50,844 nucleotides of DNA from Methylophilaceae bacterium (GCA_026419515.1 JANZZG010000009.1:1-50844); one strand, 5' to 3'. Positions 43,301-50,844 are shown, numbered from the stretch's first letter. Program-made: numbers and translations. Notes: generated by a model not told the origin, from the letters alone.

Positions 43301-43449
43301 TCGAATCCATCAACCACATCGGCCATGTCATGGGATTGCACACCATTGCCGAGTTTGCCGAGGATGATGCGACCATTGCGGTTCTTGCCGAAATCGGCAT
43401 CGATTACGCTCAGGGGTATGGGGTGGCCAAACCGGAACTGTTCATCTGA
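40375..43449 (+). CDS. CHASE4-HAMP-PAS-PAS-GGDEF-EAL protein
   Basis: A large inner-membrane c-di-GMP enzyme of 1024 residues. Membrane helices near residues 12-36 and 282-305 enclose a periplasmic CHASE4 sensor (SDWDGWDDAYRFLKTRD). HAMP, two PAS domains (SSRSVIKFFLDP; ADAVLTIDEAGRIIFLNGAAERLIG), an intact GGDEF at residues 686-690 and an EAL domain follow. In EAL the signature is ELL (817-819) with the glutamate kept, and NLSGQ, EITES, LDDFGSG, LKIDG and QGYG are all present, so both synthesis and breakdown look possible. The start is ATG 40375, which has AGGGAG at good spacing; ATG 40369 is an alternative. The ligand sensed is unknown. Confidence 0.92.
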   Translation: MPVLFKGLRDKMLAVMAMRMFILFGAQYFIASHVILGRYVAVEESVTAASVRRVMEVLQENRLQLDSLASDWDGWDDAYRFLKTRDKRFIASNFTPSTFERLDIDGVAIVTMDGTVLYRAFRAADGSPALAPSPLIDLMGRGGLLLQFSETRPHVSGLLPTPQGNLMVSSFPVTTSDGRGPVLGAMIMVRHLQGPLISRLSAISHVNFTLLSVDSPHLTQAAKAAVLKLKKAKQSVFVQAIDEHRMGGYALLSDLLGRPSVLLQVMAERDYFAQGQVAVNYMVWTSLLIVIVLGLASWLFESGFLSRLSLLSRTVQRIGDSQDVTIRIPPVSGRDELSRLAENINDMLERLEASQLRLRESEARHLAIFSSRSVIKFFLDPASGVIVEANPAASSFLGLEASRLAGMKLGDFVIEDDRARFMEAMAEHQTDIAFRIRPNHGEVREIELHPSPLTVEGRQMLYAIAFDVTERRQFEKALNIEKERAQTTLASIADAVLTIDEAGRIIFLNGAAERLIGLDSSEAYGRPTAEVIRLFDAESQQPLESGWLTEMGSTLSEAVVERPDGERFVVTKSTAELRENDVCVGVVTVLHDVTALRALSKQLSYQASHDALTGLVNRYEFERLAQHALADAKANQRIHCVAYIDLDQFKVVNDSCGHLAGDVLLRQIAEQMRARVRDSDSLARLGGDEFGLLLMGCRIDDAQNILDQVLRAIREYRFTYDGKMFKIGASIGLTEIDPEQTGTLSELLTTVDSACYAAKEDGGNRIHVYQANDQELRTRYSQLEWVSRIHEGLEKGLFRIYSQSMRALTPGGEAHCELLIRMHAEDGTIYSPGYFLPAAERYHLMPQIDRWVVKQAIATLARRKGVFAGVCAINLSGQTLSEEDFLDFVTAEIAANRLDARCLCFEITESAMIANLNKARQFIQTLRQMGCRFSLDDFGSGLSSFGYLKTLDVDFLKIDGMFIKNITQSQVDRAMVESINHIGHVMGLHTIAEFAEDDATIAVLAEIGIDYAQGYGVAKPELFI

Positions 43450-43466
43450 CCTCTGCCGATTCTGAC

Positions 43467-43934
43467 ATGAGCGCTGTGGTCGACATCGAACGGCATGTGG
43501 AGCTGTTGCGCGCCAATTACCGGCGATGGCTTAAGCATGATTTCATCGACGCTGCGCTGCGGGGGCGGGACGCCGTGTGCTGGCTGGATGATGCCCCATT
43601 TGCCTTGGTCTCGCACGGGACGGAGGCCGATCCCATTTTCAATTATGGCAACGCCACGGCGTTGCGGCTGTTCGGCATGGATTGGGCTGCTTTCACCACC
43701 CTGCCGTCTCGACTCTCCGCCATGCCGATGGATCGTGCCGAGCGTGCCAGAGTGCTGGCATGTGTGGCACGTGACGGTTACATCGATGGCTATACGGGTG
43801 TGCGCGTGAGGGCGGATGGCCGCAGGTTTCGCATCCAGGGAGTGACGGTTTGGAATCTTGTGGACGAACGGGGTGCCCCCTACGGGCAAGCCGCCCTGAT
43901 TCGTGAATGGACGGACTGGGACGAGGGCGGATGA
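43467..43934 (+). CDS. MEKHLA-domain protein
   Basis: A 155-residue cytoplasmic protein with the PAS-like MEKHLA domain across nearly its whole length: HVELLRANYRRWL, then FALVSHGTEADPIFNYGNATALRLFGMDW, and LPSRLSAMPMDRAERARVLACVARDGYIDGYTGVRV. Comparable domains occur in plant HD-ZIP III factors and as stand-alone bacterial proteins of unknown ligand. It begins 17 bases after the GGDEF-EAL gene and overlaps the next gene as ATGA, so it belongs to this transcript. A sensor or redox role is possible. Confidence 0.85.
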   Translation: MSAVVDIERHVELLRANYRRWLKHDFIDAALRGRDAVCWLDDAPFALVSHGTEADPIFNYGNATALRLFGMDWAAFTTLPSRLSAMPMDRAERARVLACVARDGYIDGYTGVRVRADGRRFRIQGVTVWNLVDERGAPYGQAALIREWTDWDEGG

Positions 43935-44737
43935 TGTTTGGACGTGGTACACGCAGGCCTGGCCGGTTTTTCCATCGTCATCAAGCGCCCATGGAGATGG
44001 CCACCGTTGACATCAGCGAGAAGGATGGTGTGCGCGCGCTGCATTTGGGGAGTGTGACGGTGCAAAGTGCGATGCGGGTATCTGCCCCATTCGAGCTGGA
44101 GCTCGCTTATTCACGCGGGGTGATGGCTTTCCTGCTGTTCCGCCAGGACGCGCGTGACGTTTTGGTGCTTGGTCTGGGCGGTGGTTCCATTCCCAAATAC
44201 ATTCATCGTTACTTGCCGTCGATGCGGGTCACGGCGGTCGAACTCAACCCGGCTGTGGTGACAGCTGCACGTCATTATTTTTATCTCCCCGAAGACGATG
44301 ATAGACTGCGAGTGGAGATCGGCGATGGCGCTGCCTATGTACGCGATCACCCTGGCTGCACCGATGTGCTGGTGGTGGATGCCTTCGATGCCAAGGGATT
44401 GGTGGCTGATTTCGCAACCCAGGCATTCTACGATTGCTGCCATGATGTCTTGAGGAAAGATGGCCTACTGGTCGTCAACCTGTGGGGGAGCGACAAAAAC
44501 TTCGATGTCTACCTAAAGCGCATCGAAACGAGTTTCCAATCGCGCGTACTCATGTTGCCCACCGGACGTCCCGGCAACATCCTGGTGTTTGCCTTCAAGG
44601 ATGCGCCGGCTGCATTGAGCTGGGCATTCTTGCGTAGACGCGCTGCCGAGTTGCAGCAATCGCATCGCATCGAATTCCTGGAATTCGTCGAGCGCTTCGC
44701 CGACCATCACGACGGAACTCTCATCAACATGCGTTAG
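43931..44737 (+). CDS. Spermidine-synthase-like protein
   Basis: A 268-residue protein with the methyltransferase-like fold of polyamine aminopropyltransferases. Conserved parts are LVLGLGGGSIPKYIHRYLP near residue 76 (the nucleotide-loop GLGGGS), VTAVELNPAVVTAARHYF, and DVLVVDAFDAKGL. The usual S-adenosylmethionine decarboxylase is absent nearby. The loop GGGD with catalytic Asp of true spermidine synthases reads GGGS here, so putrescine transfer is doubtful; a related methyltransferase or fused-domain homologue is as likely. Its ATG overlaps the MEKHLA stop. A variant with eight more N-terminal residues would start inside that gene. Confidence 0.83.
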   Translation: MMFGRGTRRPGRFFHRHQAPMEMATVDISEKDGVRALHLGSVTVQSAMRVSAPFELELAYSRGVMAFLLFRQDARDVLVLGLGGGSIPKYIHRYLPSMRVTAVELNPAVVTAARHYFYLPEDDDRLRVEIGDGAAYVRDHPGCTDVLVVDAFDAKGLVADFATQAFYDCCHDVLRKDGLLVVNLWGSDKNFDVYLKRIETSFQSRVLMLPTGRPGNILVFAFKDAPAALSWAFLRRRAAELQQSHRIEFLEFVERFADHHDGTLINMR

Positions 44738-44745
44738 GAAATGAC

Positions 44746-45141
44746 ATGCCCACTTTGAACCAAACCGAAAAACAACGTATTGCCGAAGTCTTGAAACGGC
44801 GTCACCGGGCGCTGTGCGATGAAATCCACTCGGAGCTGGAGCGTTCCGGACACCAGCACTATGCCGATCTGGCGGGCGAGGTGGCCGACGCCGGAGATGC
44901 CTCGGTGGCAGATATGCTGGTGGATCAGGACATCGCCATCGTGCGACGCCAGGTGGAAGAGCTGACCCAGGTGGAAGCAGCGCAGCAGCGTCTCATGGAC
45001 GATGACTTTGGTACGTGCGAGGACTGTGGTGCCGACATCGGACTGCCGCGGCTGCTGGCGGTGCCTCATGCCACGCGCTGCATCGCCTGTCAGGAGCAGC
45101 ATGAGAAGACGTACGCCCACGAAGCCAACCCCAAGATGTGA
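44746..45141 (+). CDS. TraR/DksA-family zinc-finger protein
   Basis: A 131-residue member of the TraR/DksA family that binds the secondary channel of RNA polymerase. The N-terminal coiled-coil region (residues 5-85) lacks the clear DXXDXA tip of DksA but holds DAGDASVADMLVDQDI. The C-terminal zinc finger is complete, C91-x2-C94-x17-C112-x2-C115. Size and finger place it closer to short DksA/YocK-like members than to full DksA (about 150). The ATG lies 8 bases after the previous stop. Its stop overlaps the next start as TGATG. Confidence 0.88.
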   Translation: MPTLNQTEKQRIAEVLKRRHRALCDEIHSELERSGHQHYADLAGEVADAGDASVADMLVDQDIAIVRRQVEELTQVEAAQQRLMDDDFGTCEDCGADIGLPRLLAVPHATRCIACQEQHEKTYAHEANPKM

Positions 45142-46319
45142 TGGTTTCCGCCCAGCAGTTTTTCGCGACCTGTCCGCGCGGACTTGAAACCATCCTACAC
45201 GACGAGCTGGTCCGGCTGGGCGCCGTGAGGGTGGTGACCACGGACGGAGGCGTCCACTTCGAATGCGATCTGCCGCTGGCCTGGCGCGCCAATCTGGAAA
45301 GCCGGGTCGCGACCCGCATCCTGTGGCGGGTGGGCTGCACCCCGTACCGCAACGAAGACGACATCTACAAGGCGGCCTATGTCCTGGATTGGCCGGCCTG
45401 GTTCGATGTGGGCCATACCCTGATGGTCAAGGTGACGGCAGTCAAGTGCCCGCTGAAAAGCCTGGAATTCATCACCTTGCGCATCAAGGACGCCGTCTGC
45501 GACAAATTCCGCAGTGTGGCGGGCAGCCGCCCCAGCATCGATACACGCACCCCGGATGTGCGCATCCATGCCTTTCTGACCACCCATGAATGCCAGTTTT
45601 ATCTGGACACTTCCGGCGCTCCCCTGTACCAGCGCGGCCATCGCAAGGCCAGCGTGGAGGCGCCGCTACGCGAGAATCTCGCGGCCGGCATCCTCATTCT
45701 GACCGGCTGGCAGCCTGGCATGCCGCTACTGGATCCCATGTGCGGCAGCGGGACGTTCCTGATCGAGGCGGCGCTGATGGCGCTGGACATCGCACCGGGC
45801 CTGCGGCGCCACTTCGGCTTCGAAAAACTGAAAAATTTCGATGCGACTGCCTGGGACGCGATCAGGAAAGCGGCGCAGAAGCGTGCCAGACCCGCATCGC
45901 CCCTGCCGATTTTCGGCAGTGACAATGACCCGCGTGCAGTGCGCGCCGCACGCCAGAATCTGGAAGCCGCCGGGCTGTCGAACGCGGTGCAGGTGCAGCA
46001 GATCGATGTACTCCATGTGCCGGCTCCGGCGCTGCCGGAAGGCGCGACCGGGATTCTGGTCAGCAATCCGCCTTATGGCGAGCGCATCGGCGAGCAGGAA
46101 CAACTGGCTGCATTCTATCCGCAGCTGGCGACGTCGCTGAAAAAACATTTCGCTGGTTGGAATGCCTTTTTTCTCACTTCCGACCTGCGCATGCCCAAGC
46201 TGATGCGGCTCGCGCCTTCACGCAGAATTCCTTTGTTCAATGGGCCACTGGAATGCCGGCTGTACGAGTTCCGCATGGTGGCCGGCAGCAACCGCCGTCA
46301 GAAGGCTGCCCATGGATGA
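45141..46319 (+). CDS. THUMP-domain RNA methyltransferase (RlmL/YcbY N-terminal type)
   Basis: A 392-residue AdoMet-dependent RNA methyltransferase. The N-terminal FFATCPRGLETILHDEL and the following 160 residues form a THUMP-type RNA-binding part. The methyltransferase part has LLDPMCGSGTFLIEAAL (residues 197-213) and the catalytic NPPYGER near 309, the N6-adenine/N2-guanine motif IV. The size equals the m2G2445 half of E. coli RlmL without the RlmK half. ATG 45141 overlaps the upstream stop by one base; a GTG one codon earlier is also in frame. The likely target is 23S rRNA, by family. Confidence 0.9.
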   Translation: MVSAQQFFATCPRGLETILHDELVRLGAVRVVTTDGGVHFECDLPLAWRANLESRVATRILWRVGCTPYRNEDDIYKAAYVLDWPAWFDVGHTLMVKVTAVKCPLKSLEFITLRIKDAVCDKFRSVAGSRPSIDTRTPDVRIHAFLTTHECQFYLDTSGAPLYQRGHRKASVEAPLRENLAAGILILTGWQPGMPLLDPMCGSGTFLIEAALMALDIAPGLRRHFGFEKLKNFDATAWDAIRKAAQKRARPASPLPIFGSDNDPRAVRAARQNLEAAGLSNAVQVQQIDVLHVPAPALPEGATGILVSNPPYGERIGEQEQLAAFYPQLATSLKKHFAGWNAFFLTSDLRMPKLMRLAPSRRIPLFNGPLECRLYEFRMVAGSNRRQKAAHG

Positions 46320-46674
46320 CCGTCTGGAAGCGTTGCGCGAACGCTTGCGTCATTTCGTGCGCGAGCGCGACTGGGAGCAGTTCCATTCCCCCAAGAATCT
46401 GGCCATGGCCATGATCGTGGAAGCAGCCGAACTGGTCGAGCACTTCCAGTGGGCCACGGAACAAGAAAGCCGCGATTTGTCGCCGGAAAAGCGCGCCGAA
46501 GTGGCGCAGGAAATCGCCGATACCTTCATTTACTTGCTGCGCCTGTCCGACGTGCTGGACATTGACCTGATCGCTGCGGCACACGCCAAGATGGATCATA
46601 ATGCGCAAAAATATCCGGCGGATCAGGTGCGTGGTCGCAACGACAAATACACGGCCTACCGGAAAACCGACTGA
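46312..46674 (+). CDS. MazG-like nucleotide pyrophosphohydrolase
   Basis: A 120-residue all-alpha NTP pyrophosphohydrolase of the MazG-like (dCTPase-type) group. Metal-binding residues are seen in HSPKNLAMAMIVEAAELVEHFQW (E-x-x-E at about 37-41) and in EVAQEIADTFIYLLRLSDVL (E-x-x-D, about 64-68). It would hydrolyse a nucleoside triphosphate, perhaps a modified or surplus one, to the monophosphate. The ATG has AGAAGG at good spacing and lies inside the last 8 bases of the methyltransferase gene, so translation is coupled. Confidence 0.9.
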   Translation: MDDRLEALRERLRHFVRERDWEQFHSPKNLAMAMIVEAAELVEHFQWATEQESRDLSPEKRAEVAQEIADTFIYLLRLSDVLDIDLIAAAHAKMDHNAQKYPADQVRGRNDKYTAYRKTD

Positions 46675-46677
46675 ACC

Positions 46678-48279
46678 ATGGCGATCGTCACCCGTTATTC
46701 CGACAAAAAAGTGCTGATCATCGAGCACATTCCGAGCATGCGCACGCAGCTTCAGCTCATGTTGACCACCTTCGGGTTCAACAAGCTGCATGCCGTCCCC
46801 AGTATTCGTGAGGCGCTCAAGCGCATCGCAGAGGAAAAATACGACATCTTCCTGTGCGATTATGACCTGGGCGAAGGCACCAATGGCCAGCAGTTTCTGG
46901 AGTATCTGCGCATGCACGATTTGATCAGCCGCCATGCCTTGTTCATCATGGTGACGGGGGAGGGCAGTTATGACAAAGTGATGCTGGCGGCCGAGTGTGC
47001 GGCGGATGATTATCTACTCAAGCCGTTCACTGCGGAAGATTTCAATATCAGACTGGAAAGCCTGCTCGAGCGCTGTGATGTCTTCGAGGAGGTCGATTTG
47101 GCCTATGACCGAAAAGATTGGGCCAAAGCACTGGAGGCATGTGACCGCATCATCGCGAAAAAAGACAAGTATTTCCTTTATGCCAGCAAAATCCGTGGGG
47201 CCCTGCTGCTCAAGCTTAATCGACCCCAAGAGGCTGCCGTACATTATCAAGAAATATTGGCCATCAAGTCGCTGCCTTGGGCCAAGTTGGGACTGGCCAA
47301 AGCGCACGCCATGATGGGTGATATGCAGCAAGCCGAAGCGATCGCGCGCGAGGTGCTGCAAGAAACTCCCCACTATACGGCGGCATATGATTTTTTGGCA
47401 CAGATTCTGGCCAAACGGGGAGAGAAGGACGGCGCACTGGAAGTGTTGCGGCAAGCGCGTGAAATCAGTCCTGGGACCATGAGCCGAATACGCCACCTGA
47501 GCAGTCTGGCAGTGGAGACCGGGCGGCACGACATCGCGGAACAGGTCATGCAGGAGGCGTTGCACCGACATCGATATTCACCGGTACGTGAGGCCGGTGA
47601 TTTCGTGCTGCTGTCCCATGCACTGAGTGGACAGGGCAAGCAAGATCAGGCGATCAAAACGTTATCTGAAGCCAAAAGCAGTTTTCGTGATGTCACCAGT
47701 CAGGCGCTCATCGCGGCCAACCAGTGCATAGTGCATCATCGCAGGGGAGACCGGGCACAGGCCGAAACGGCGCTCTCCGAAGCCTTGGCAGCGGTAGAAA
47801 TAGGAGGTGGGGCGGCTGCTAGTGTGGCCGAAGCATGCTTTGCCCTGGGCCACGAGGACAAAGCACACGAGCTACTCAAAAATCTCATCCAGAATCATCC
47901 CGAAGACGAAGGTGTGCGCAACCGGGTTCATGCCGTGCTGTCATCCGCGGGCAAAGACAAAGCCGAGGCCGATGCCATCATCGAAGCCAATGTCCAGGAA
48001 GTCATCCGGATCAACAACGAAGGCGTGCGTCATGCCGAAGCCGGCGAATTGGAAGCGGCCATCGCGCTACTAACCAACGCCGCCGATCGATTGCCCAACA
48101 ATCTGCAGATCGTGAGTAACGCCGCCTTGGTGCTGGCACTCGATCTGGCACGCAATGCTTTCAGCCCCGAGCGGCTGAACGCTTGTCTCAAATACCGGGA
48201 AATCGTTGCCAACAAACAACCGGCCTACCCCAAATTGGCGCAGATCGACGCTTTGCTCAAACAGATCAAGCGTCCTTGA
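46678..48279 (+). CDS. Receiver domain protein with TPR repeats
   Basis: A 533-residue protein with an N-terminal response-regulator receiver and about ten TPR-like helical hairpins. In the receiver the phospho-acceptor is most likely Asp61 in FLCDYDLG, with Thr in VTGEG and Lys in YLLKPF both present. The acidic pair normally read as DD is EH here (Glu16-His17), which may weaken metal binding. TPR repeats run from about residue 140 (AYDRKDWAKALEACDRII) to the end and should bind a protein partner. No histidine kinase gene is adjacent. It starts 3 bases after the MazG-like stop; family function is unknown. Confidence 0.88.
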   Translation: MAIVTRYSDKKVLIIEHIPSMRTQLQLMLTTFGFNKLHAVPSIREALKRIAEEKYDIFLCDYDLGEGTNGQQFLEYLRMHDLISRHALFIMVTGEGSYDKVMLAAECAADDYLLKPFTAEDFNIRLESLLERCDVFEEVDLAYDRKDWAKALEACDRIIAKKDKYFLYASKIRGALLLKLNRPQEAAVHYQEILAIKSLPWAKLGLAKAHAMMGDMQQAEAIAREVLQETPHYTAAYDFLAQILAKRGEKDGALEVLRQAREISPGTMSRIRHLSSLAVETGRHDIAEQVMQEALHRHRYSPVREAGDFVLLSHALSGQGKQDQAIKTLSEAKSSFRDVTSQALIAANQCIVHHRRGDRAQAETALSEALAAVEIGGGAAASVAEACFALGHEDKAHELLKNLIQNHPEDEGVRNRVHAVLSSAGKDKAEADAIIEANVQEVIRINNEGVRHAEAGELEAAIALLTNAADRLPNNLQIVSNAALVLALDLARNAFSPERLNACLKYREIVANKQPAYPKLAQIDALLKQIKRP

Positions 48280-48304
48280 AGTGATGTGCGGGGAGTGGAT
48301 GCGG

Positions 48305-48310
48305 TAAAAT
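48305..48310 (+). promoter_or_regulatory. -10 box placed for a leaderless dnaE transcript
   Basis: TAAAAT in a GCGGTAAAATC context ends 6 bases before the dnaE ATG, so transcription would start on the A of the start codon. No Shine-Dalgarno lies before the ATG. A -35 is not obvious. Confidence 0.45.
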
Positions 48311-48316
48311 CATTCC

Positions 48317-50844
48317 ATGCCTTCCCCGACGTTCGTCCACCTTCGATGTCACAGTGAGTATTCCATCGTCGATGGCATGATACGGGTGGATGAAATGGTC
48401 GAGCGCGCCGTCGCGGATTGCATGCCTGCGCTGGCGCTCACCGACCTGGCCAACCTGTTCGGTGCGGTCAAGTTTTACAATGCGGCACGCAGCAAGGGCA
48501 TCAAGCCGCTGATCGGCTGCGATGTGTGGGTAGAAAACGAAGCCAACCGGGACCAGCCTTTTCGTCTGTTGTTGCTGTGCCAGTCTCATACCGGCTATTT
48601 GCGATTGTGCGAGCTGCTCTCTCAGGCCTATCTGCACAACCAGCATCGCGGACGTGCCGAAATCAAGAAGCAGTGGCTGGAGACGGGCAGCGATGGATTG
48701 ATCCTGTTGTCTGGCGGCTTGCGCGGGGATGTCGGGCAAGCATTGCTGCAAGGCAATCTGGACATGGCCCGACGGTGGGCGACGTATTGGAGTAACCTGT
48801 TTGCGGGCCGTTATTACATCGAATTGCAGCGGGCCGGGCATCCCCAACAGGAAGTCTATGTCGGTCAGGCATTGGCACTGGCCGCGGAACTTGGTTTGCC
48901 GCCGGTGGCCACCCACCCGGTGCAGTTCCTCGAGACCAGCGATTTCAAGGCGCATGAGGCGCGTTGCTGTATCGCCCAAGGATACATTCTGGCCGATAAA
49001 CGCCGCCCGCGCGATTTCACCGAGCAGCAATATTTCAAGACGCAGGCGGAAATGGCCGCCCTGTTTGCCGACATTCCCGAAGCGTTGGCCAACAGCGTGG
49101 AAATCGCCAAGCGCTGCAACCTGACGCTGACTCTGGGACAGCATCATCTTCCGCAATTTCCGACTCCTAACGGCGAAAGTCTGGAGGATTATCTGAAATC
49201 CCAGGCGACGGCCGGGCTGGAAAGACGCCTGCAGGCCCTTTACCCCGATCCTGCGGTGCGCGATGCCAAGCGGCCGGATTATTACTGGCGGCTGGATTTC
49301 GAAACCAGGACCATCATTGCCATGGGGTTTGCCGGATACTTCCTGATCGTGGCCGACTTCATCAACTGGGCCAAAAACAACGGTGTACCCGTCGGCCCCG
49401 GGCGTGGCTCCGGTGCAGGTTCTCTGGTGGCCTATGCACTGGGCATCACCGATCTCGATCCATTGCAGTTCAATCTGCTGTTCGAGCGGTTTCTCAATCC
49501 GGAACGGGTGTCCATGCCCGATTTCGACATCGACTTCTGTCAGGATGGCCGGGATCGCGTGATCGATTACGTCAAGCGCAAATACGGCCTGGATGCCGTC
49601 TCGCAGATCGCCACCTTCGGCACCATGGCGGCCAAGGCGGTGATCCGCGATGTCGGCCGGGTGCTCGATCTGCCCTTCAATTTCGTGGACGGCATCGCCA
49701 AGCTGGTACCCAAGGAGCTCGGTATCACACTGAAGGAAGCGCTGGAGCAGGAACCGCAGCTGAAAGAGCGGCAGGAAAAGGAAGAAGAGGTTCGGGAGCT
49801 GCTGGAACTGGCCCTGCGGCTGGAGGGGCTGACCCGCAATGTGGGTATGCACGCCGGGGGAGTACTGATTGCGCCGGGCCGGATTACCGATTTTTGCCCC
49901 GTGTATTGCCAGCCGGGCAGCGACAGCGTGGTTTCCCAGTTCGACAAGGATGACGTGGAGGCGATCGGACTGGTTAAGTTCGACTTCCTCGGCCTGCGTA
50001 CCCTGACCATCCTCGACATGGCCGTGAAATGGGCCAACCAGCAACGTCAGACGCGCGGAGAGCCACCCATCGACCTTGCCACGCTGACACTGGATGACCC
50101 CGATACCTACAAGTTGCTGCGGAATGCCAATACCACGGCGGTATTCCAGCTGGAATCCTCCGGCATGAAGGATATGCTCAAGCAGGCCAAGCCGGACTGC
50201 TTCGAGGACATCATCGCGCTGGTGGCGCTGTACCGTCCGGGGCCGATGGACCTGATCCCGGATTATTGCCGCCGCAAGCATGGCCTGCAAAAGACCGAAT
50301 ATCCCCACCCGGCCACGGAACCCATCCTGAAGGAAACCTACGGCATCATGGTGTATCAGGAGCAGGTGATGCAGATCGCGCAGGTGGTCGGCGGTTACAG
50401 TCTCGGCGGGGCCGACTTGCTCAGAAGGGCGATGGGCAAGAAAAAACCGGAGGAAATGGCGAAACAGCGTGCCATTTTCATCGAGGGGGCCGCCAGAAAC
50501 GGTACATCCGAACAGCAGGCCGGTGAAATATTCGATCTGATGGAAAAGTTTGCCGGTTATGGCTTCAACAAATCTCACGCCGCCGCCTATGCATTGGTGG
50601 CTTATCACACTGCTTTTCTCAAAGCGCATTACCCGGCAGCTTTTCTGGCCGCGACGATGTCGGCGGACATGAACAACACCGACAATTTGCACGTGTTCTA
50701 CAAAGACTGCCTGGCGAATGGCATCCAAGTATTGCCCCCCGACATCAACCGCAGTGATTTCCGTTTCACTCCCCTCGATGAACGCAGGATTCTTTATGGA
50801 CTGGGCGCAATCAAGGGCACGGGTTGGGCAGCGATCGAAGTGAT
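48317..50844 (+). CDS. dnaE: DNA polymerase III alpha subunit, N-terminal part
   Basis: The replicative polymerase subunit, running off the right edge; about 842 of roughly 1150-1160 residues are visible. The protein opens MPSPTFVHLRCHSEYS with the PHP-domain histidines, then shows VPVGPGRGSGAGSLVAYALGITDLDP, the catalytic PDFDIDF (both palm aspartates) near residue 396-402, QIATFGTMAAKAVIRDVGR, and FGYGFNKSHAAAYALVAYHTAFLKAHYP-type sequence near 755. Everything conserved in type 1 DnaE is intact. The start ATG follows the receiver-TPR gene by 37 bases and lacks a Shine-Dalgarno. Confidence 0.97.
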   Translation, partial: MPSPTFVHLRCHSEYSIVDGMIRVDEMVERAVADCMPALALTDLANLFGAVKFYNAARSKGIKPLIGCDVWVENEANRDQPFRLLLLCQSHTGYLRLCELLSQAYLHNQHRGRAEIKKQWLETGSDGLILLSGGLRGDVGQALLQGNLDMARRWATYWSNLFAGRYYIELQRAGHPQQEVYVGQALALAAELGLPPVATHPVQFLETSDFKAHEARCCIAQGYILADKRRPRDFTEQQYFKTQAEMAALFADIPEALANSVEIAKRCNLTLTLGQHHLPQFPTPNGESLEDYLKSQATAGLERRLQALYPDPAVRDAKRPDYYWRLDFETRTIIAMGFAGYFLIVADFINWAKNNGVPVGPGRGSGAGSLVAYALGITDLDPLQFNLLFERFLNPERVSMPDFDIDFCQDGRDRVIDYVKRKYGLDAVSQIATFGTMAAKAVIRDVGRVLDLPFNFVDGIAKLVPKELGITLKEALEQEPQLKERQEKEEEVRELLELALRLEGLTRNVGMHAGGVLIAPGRITDFCPVYCQPGSDSVVSQFDKDDVEAIGLVKFDFLGLRTLTILDMAVKWANQQRQTRGEPPIDLATLTLDDPDTYKLLRNANTTAVFQLESSGMKDMLKQAKPDCFEDIIALVALYRPGPMDLIPDYCRRKHGLQKTEYPHPATEPILKETYGIMVYQEQVMQIAQVVGGYSLGGADLLRRAMGKKKPEEMAKQRAIFIEGAARNGTSEQQAGEIFDLMEKFAGYGFNKSHAAAYALVAYHTAFLKAHYPAAFLAATMSADMNNTDNLHVFYKDCLANGIQVLPPDINRSDFRFTPLDERRILYGLGAIKGTGWAAIEV

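Noticed and set aside
48266-50728. An 820-residue minus-strand open frame opposite dnaE
   Set aside because: It is an antisense shadow of a strongly conserved dnaE coding frame; its His/Gln/Arg-rich composition is typical of the reverse frame of GC-rich genes.
1-50844. CRISPR array, prophage, integrase or transposase genes
   Set aside because: No regularly spaced repeats and no phage or recombinase-like proteins were seen on either strand.

Overview
The window looks like chromosomal DNA of a GC-rich proteobacterial methylotroph, most likely betaproteobacterial. The evidence is a large block for tetrahydromethanopterin (H4MPT)-linked formaldehyde oxidation lying among ordinary proteobacterial housekeeping genes: cold-shock protein tail, EttA, HrpA, an RNB exonuclease, a TraR/DksA-type zinc-finger protein and DnaE. 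A PHA-granule-type small protein and recurrent GGTAAAAT-like -10 boxes fit the same group. I cannot name a genus from sequence alone.

Region 1 (about 1-18.6 kb) is the C1 module. On the minus strand, fhcB-fhcA-fhcD-fhcC encode the formyltransferase/hydrolase complex as a tightly coupled operon, with fbp (fructose-1,6-bisphosphatase) just downstream. Divergent from it runs a plus-strand series: beta-RFAP synthase (mptG), mtdB, an ATP-grasp protein, mch, a RimK-like ATP-grasp protein, a CitG-like protein, fae and a second fae. A minus-strand HisA-like gene follows, head-to-head with and overlapping the start of a second plus-strand operon: MfnD-like ATP-grasp ligase, MfnF-like hydantoinase-fold protein, PabB, MfnE-like kinase and a pterin-carbinolamine-dehydratase-like protein. 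Together these cover formaldehyde capture (Fae), oxidation to formate (MtdB, Mch, Fhc), supply of p-aminobenzoate to H4MPT synthesis (PabB to MptG), and probable assembly of the furan cofactor used by Fhc. Several members have no settled function.

Region 2 (18.6-26.6 kb), all minus strand, holds a DUF4124 exported protein, a large unrecognised protein with a PilZ-like C-terminal part, and a three-gene heavy-metal-type RND efflux system (outer-membrane lipoprotein, membrane fusion protein, pump). No regulator gene is visible next to it.

Region 3 (26.6-34.6 kb) holds a PHA-granule-type small protein, tRNA-Leu(UAG), ettA, an SH3-domain protein coupled to an M48 metalloprotease, a possible miniature mobile element, a circularly permuted GTPase divergent from an FAD-dependent oxidoreductase across a palindromic promoter, and a class III nucleotide cyclase.

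Region 4 (34.6-50.8 kb), all plus strand, holds hrpA, an RNB exoribonuclease, a CHASE4-PAS-PAS-GGDEF-EAL protein, a MEKHLA protein, a spermidine-synthase-like methyltransferase-fold protein, a TraR/DksA protein, a THUMP-type RNA methyltransferase, a MazG-like hydrolase, a receiver-TPR protein and dnaE, which runs off the right end. The most interesting points are the altered cofactor motif of FhcB, two Fae copies with an extra loop before the conserved His, a probable AUU start, the overlapping divergent HisA-like/MfnD-like genes, the CitG-like protein as a candidate alpha-ribosyl transferase, and a series of promoters placed to give leaderless transcripts.
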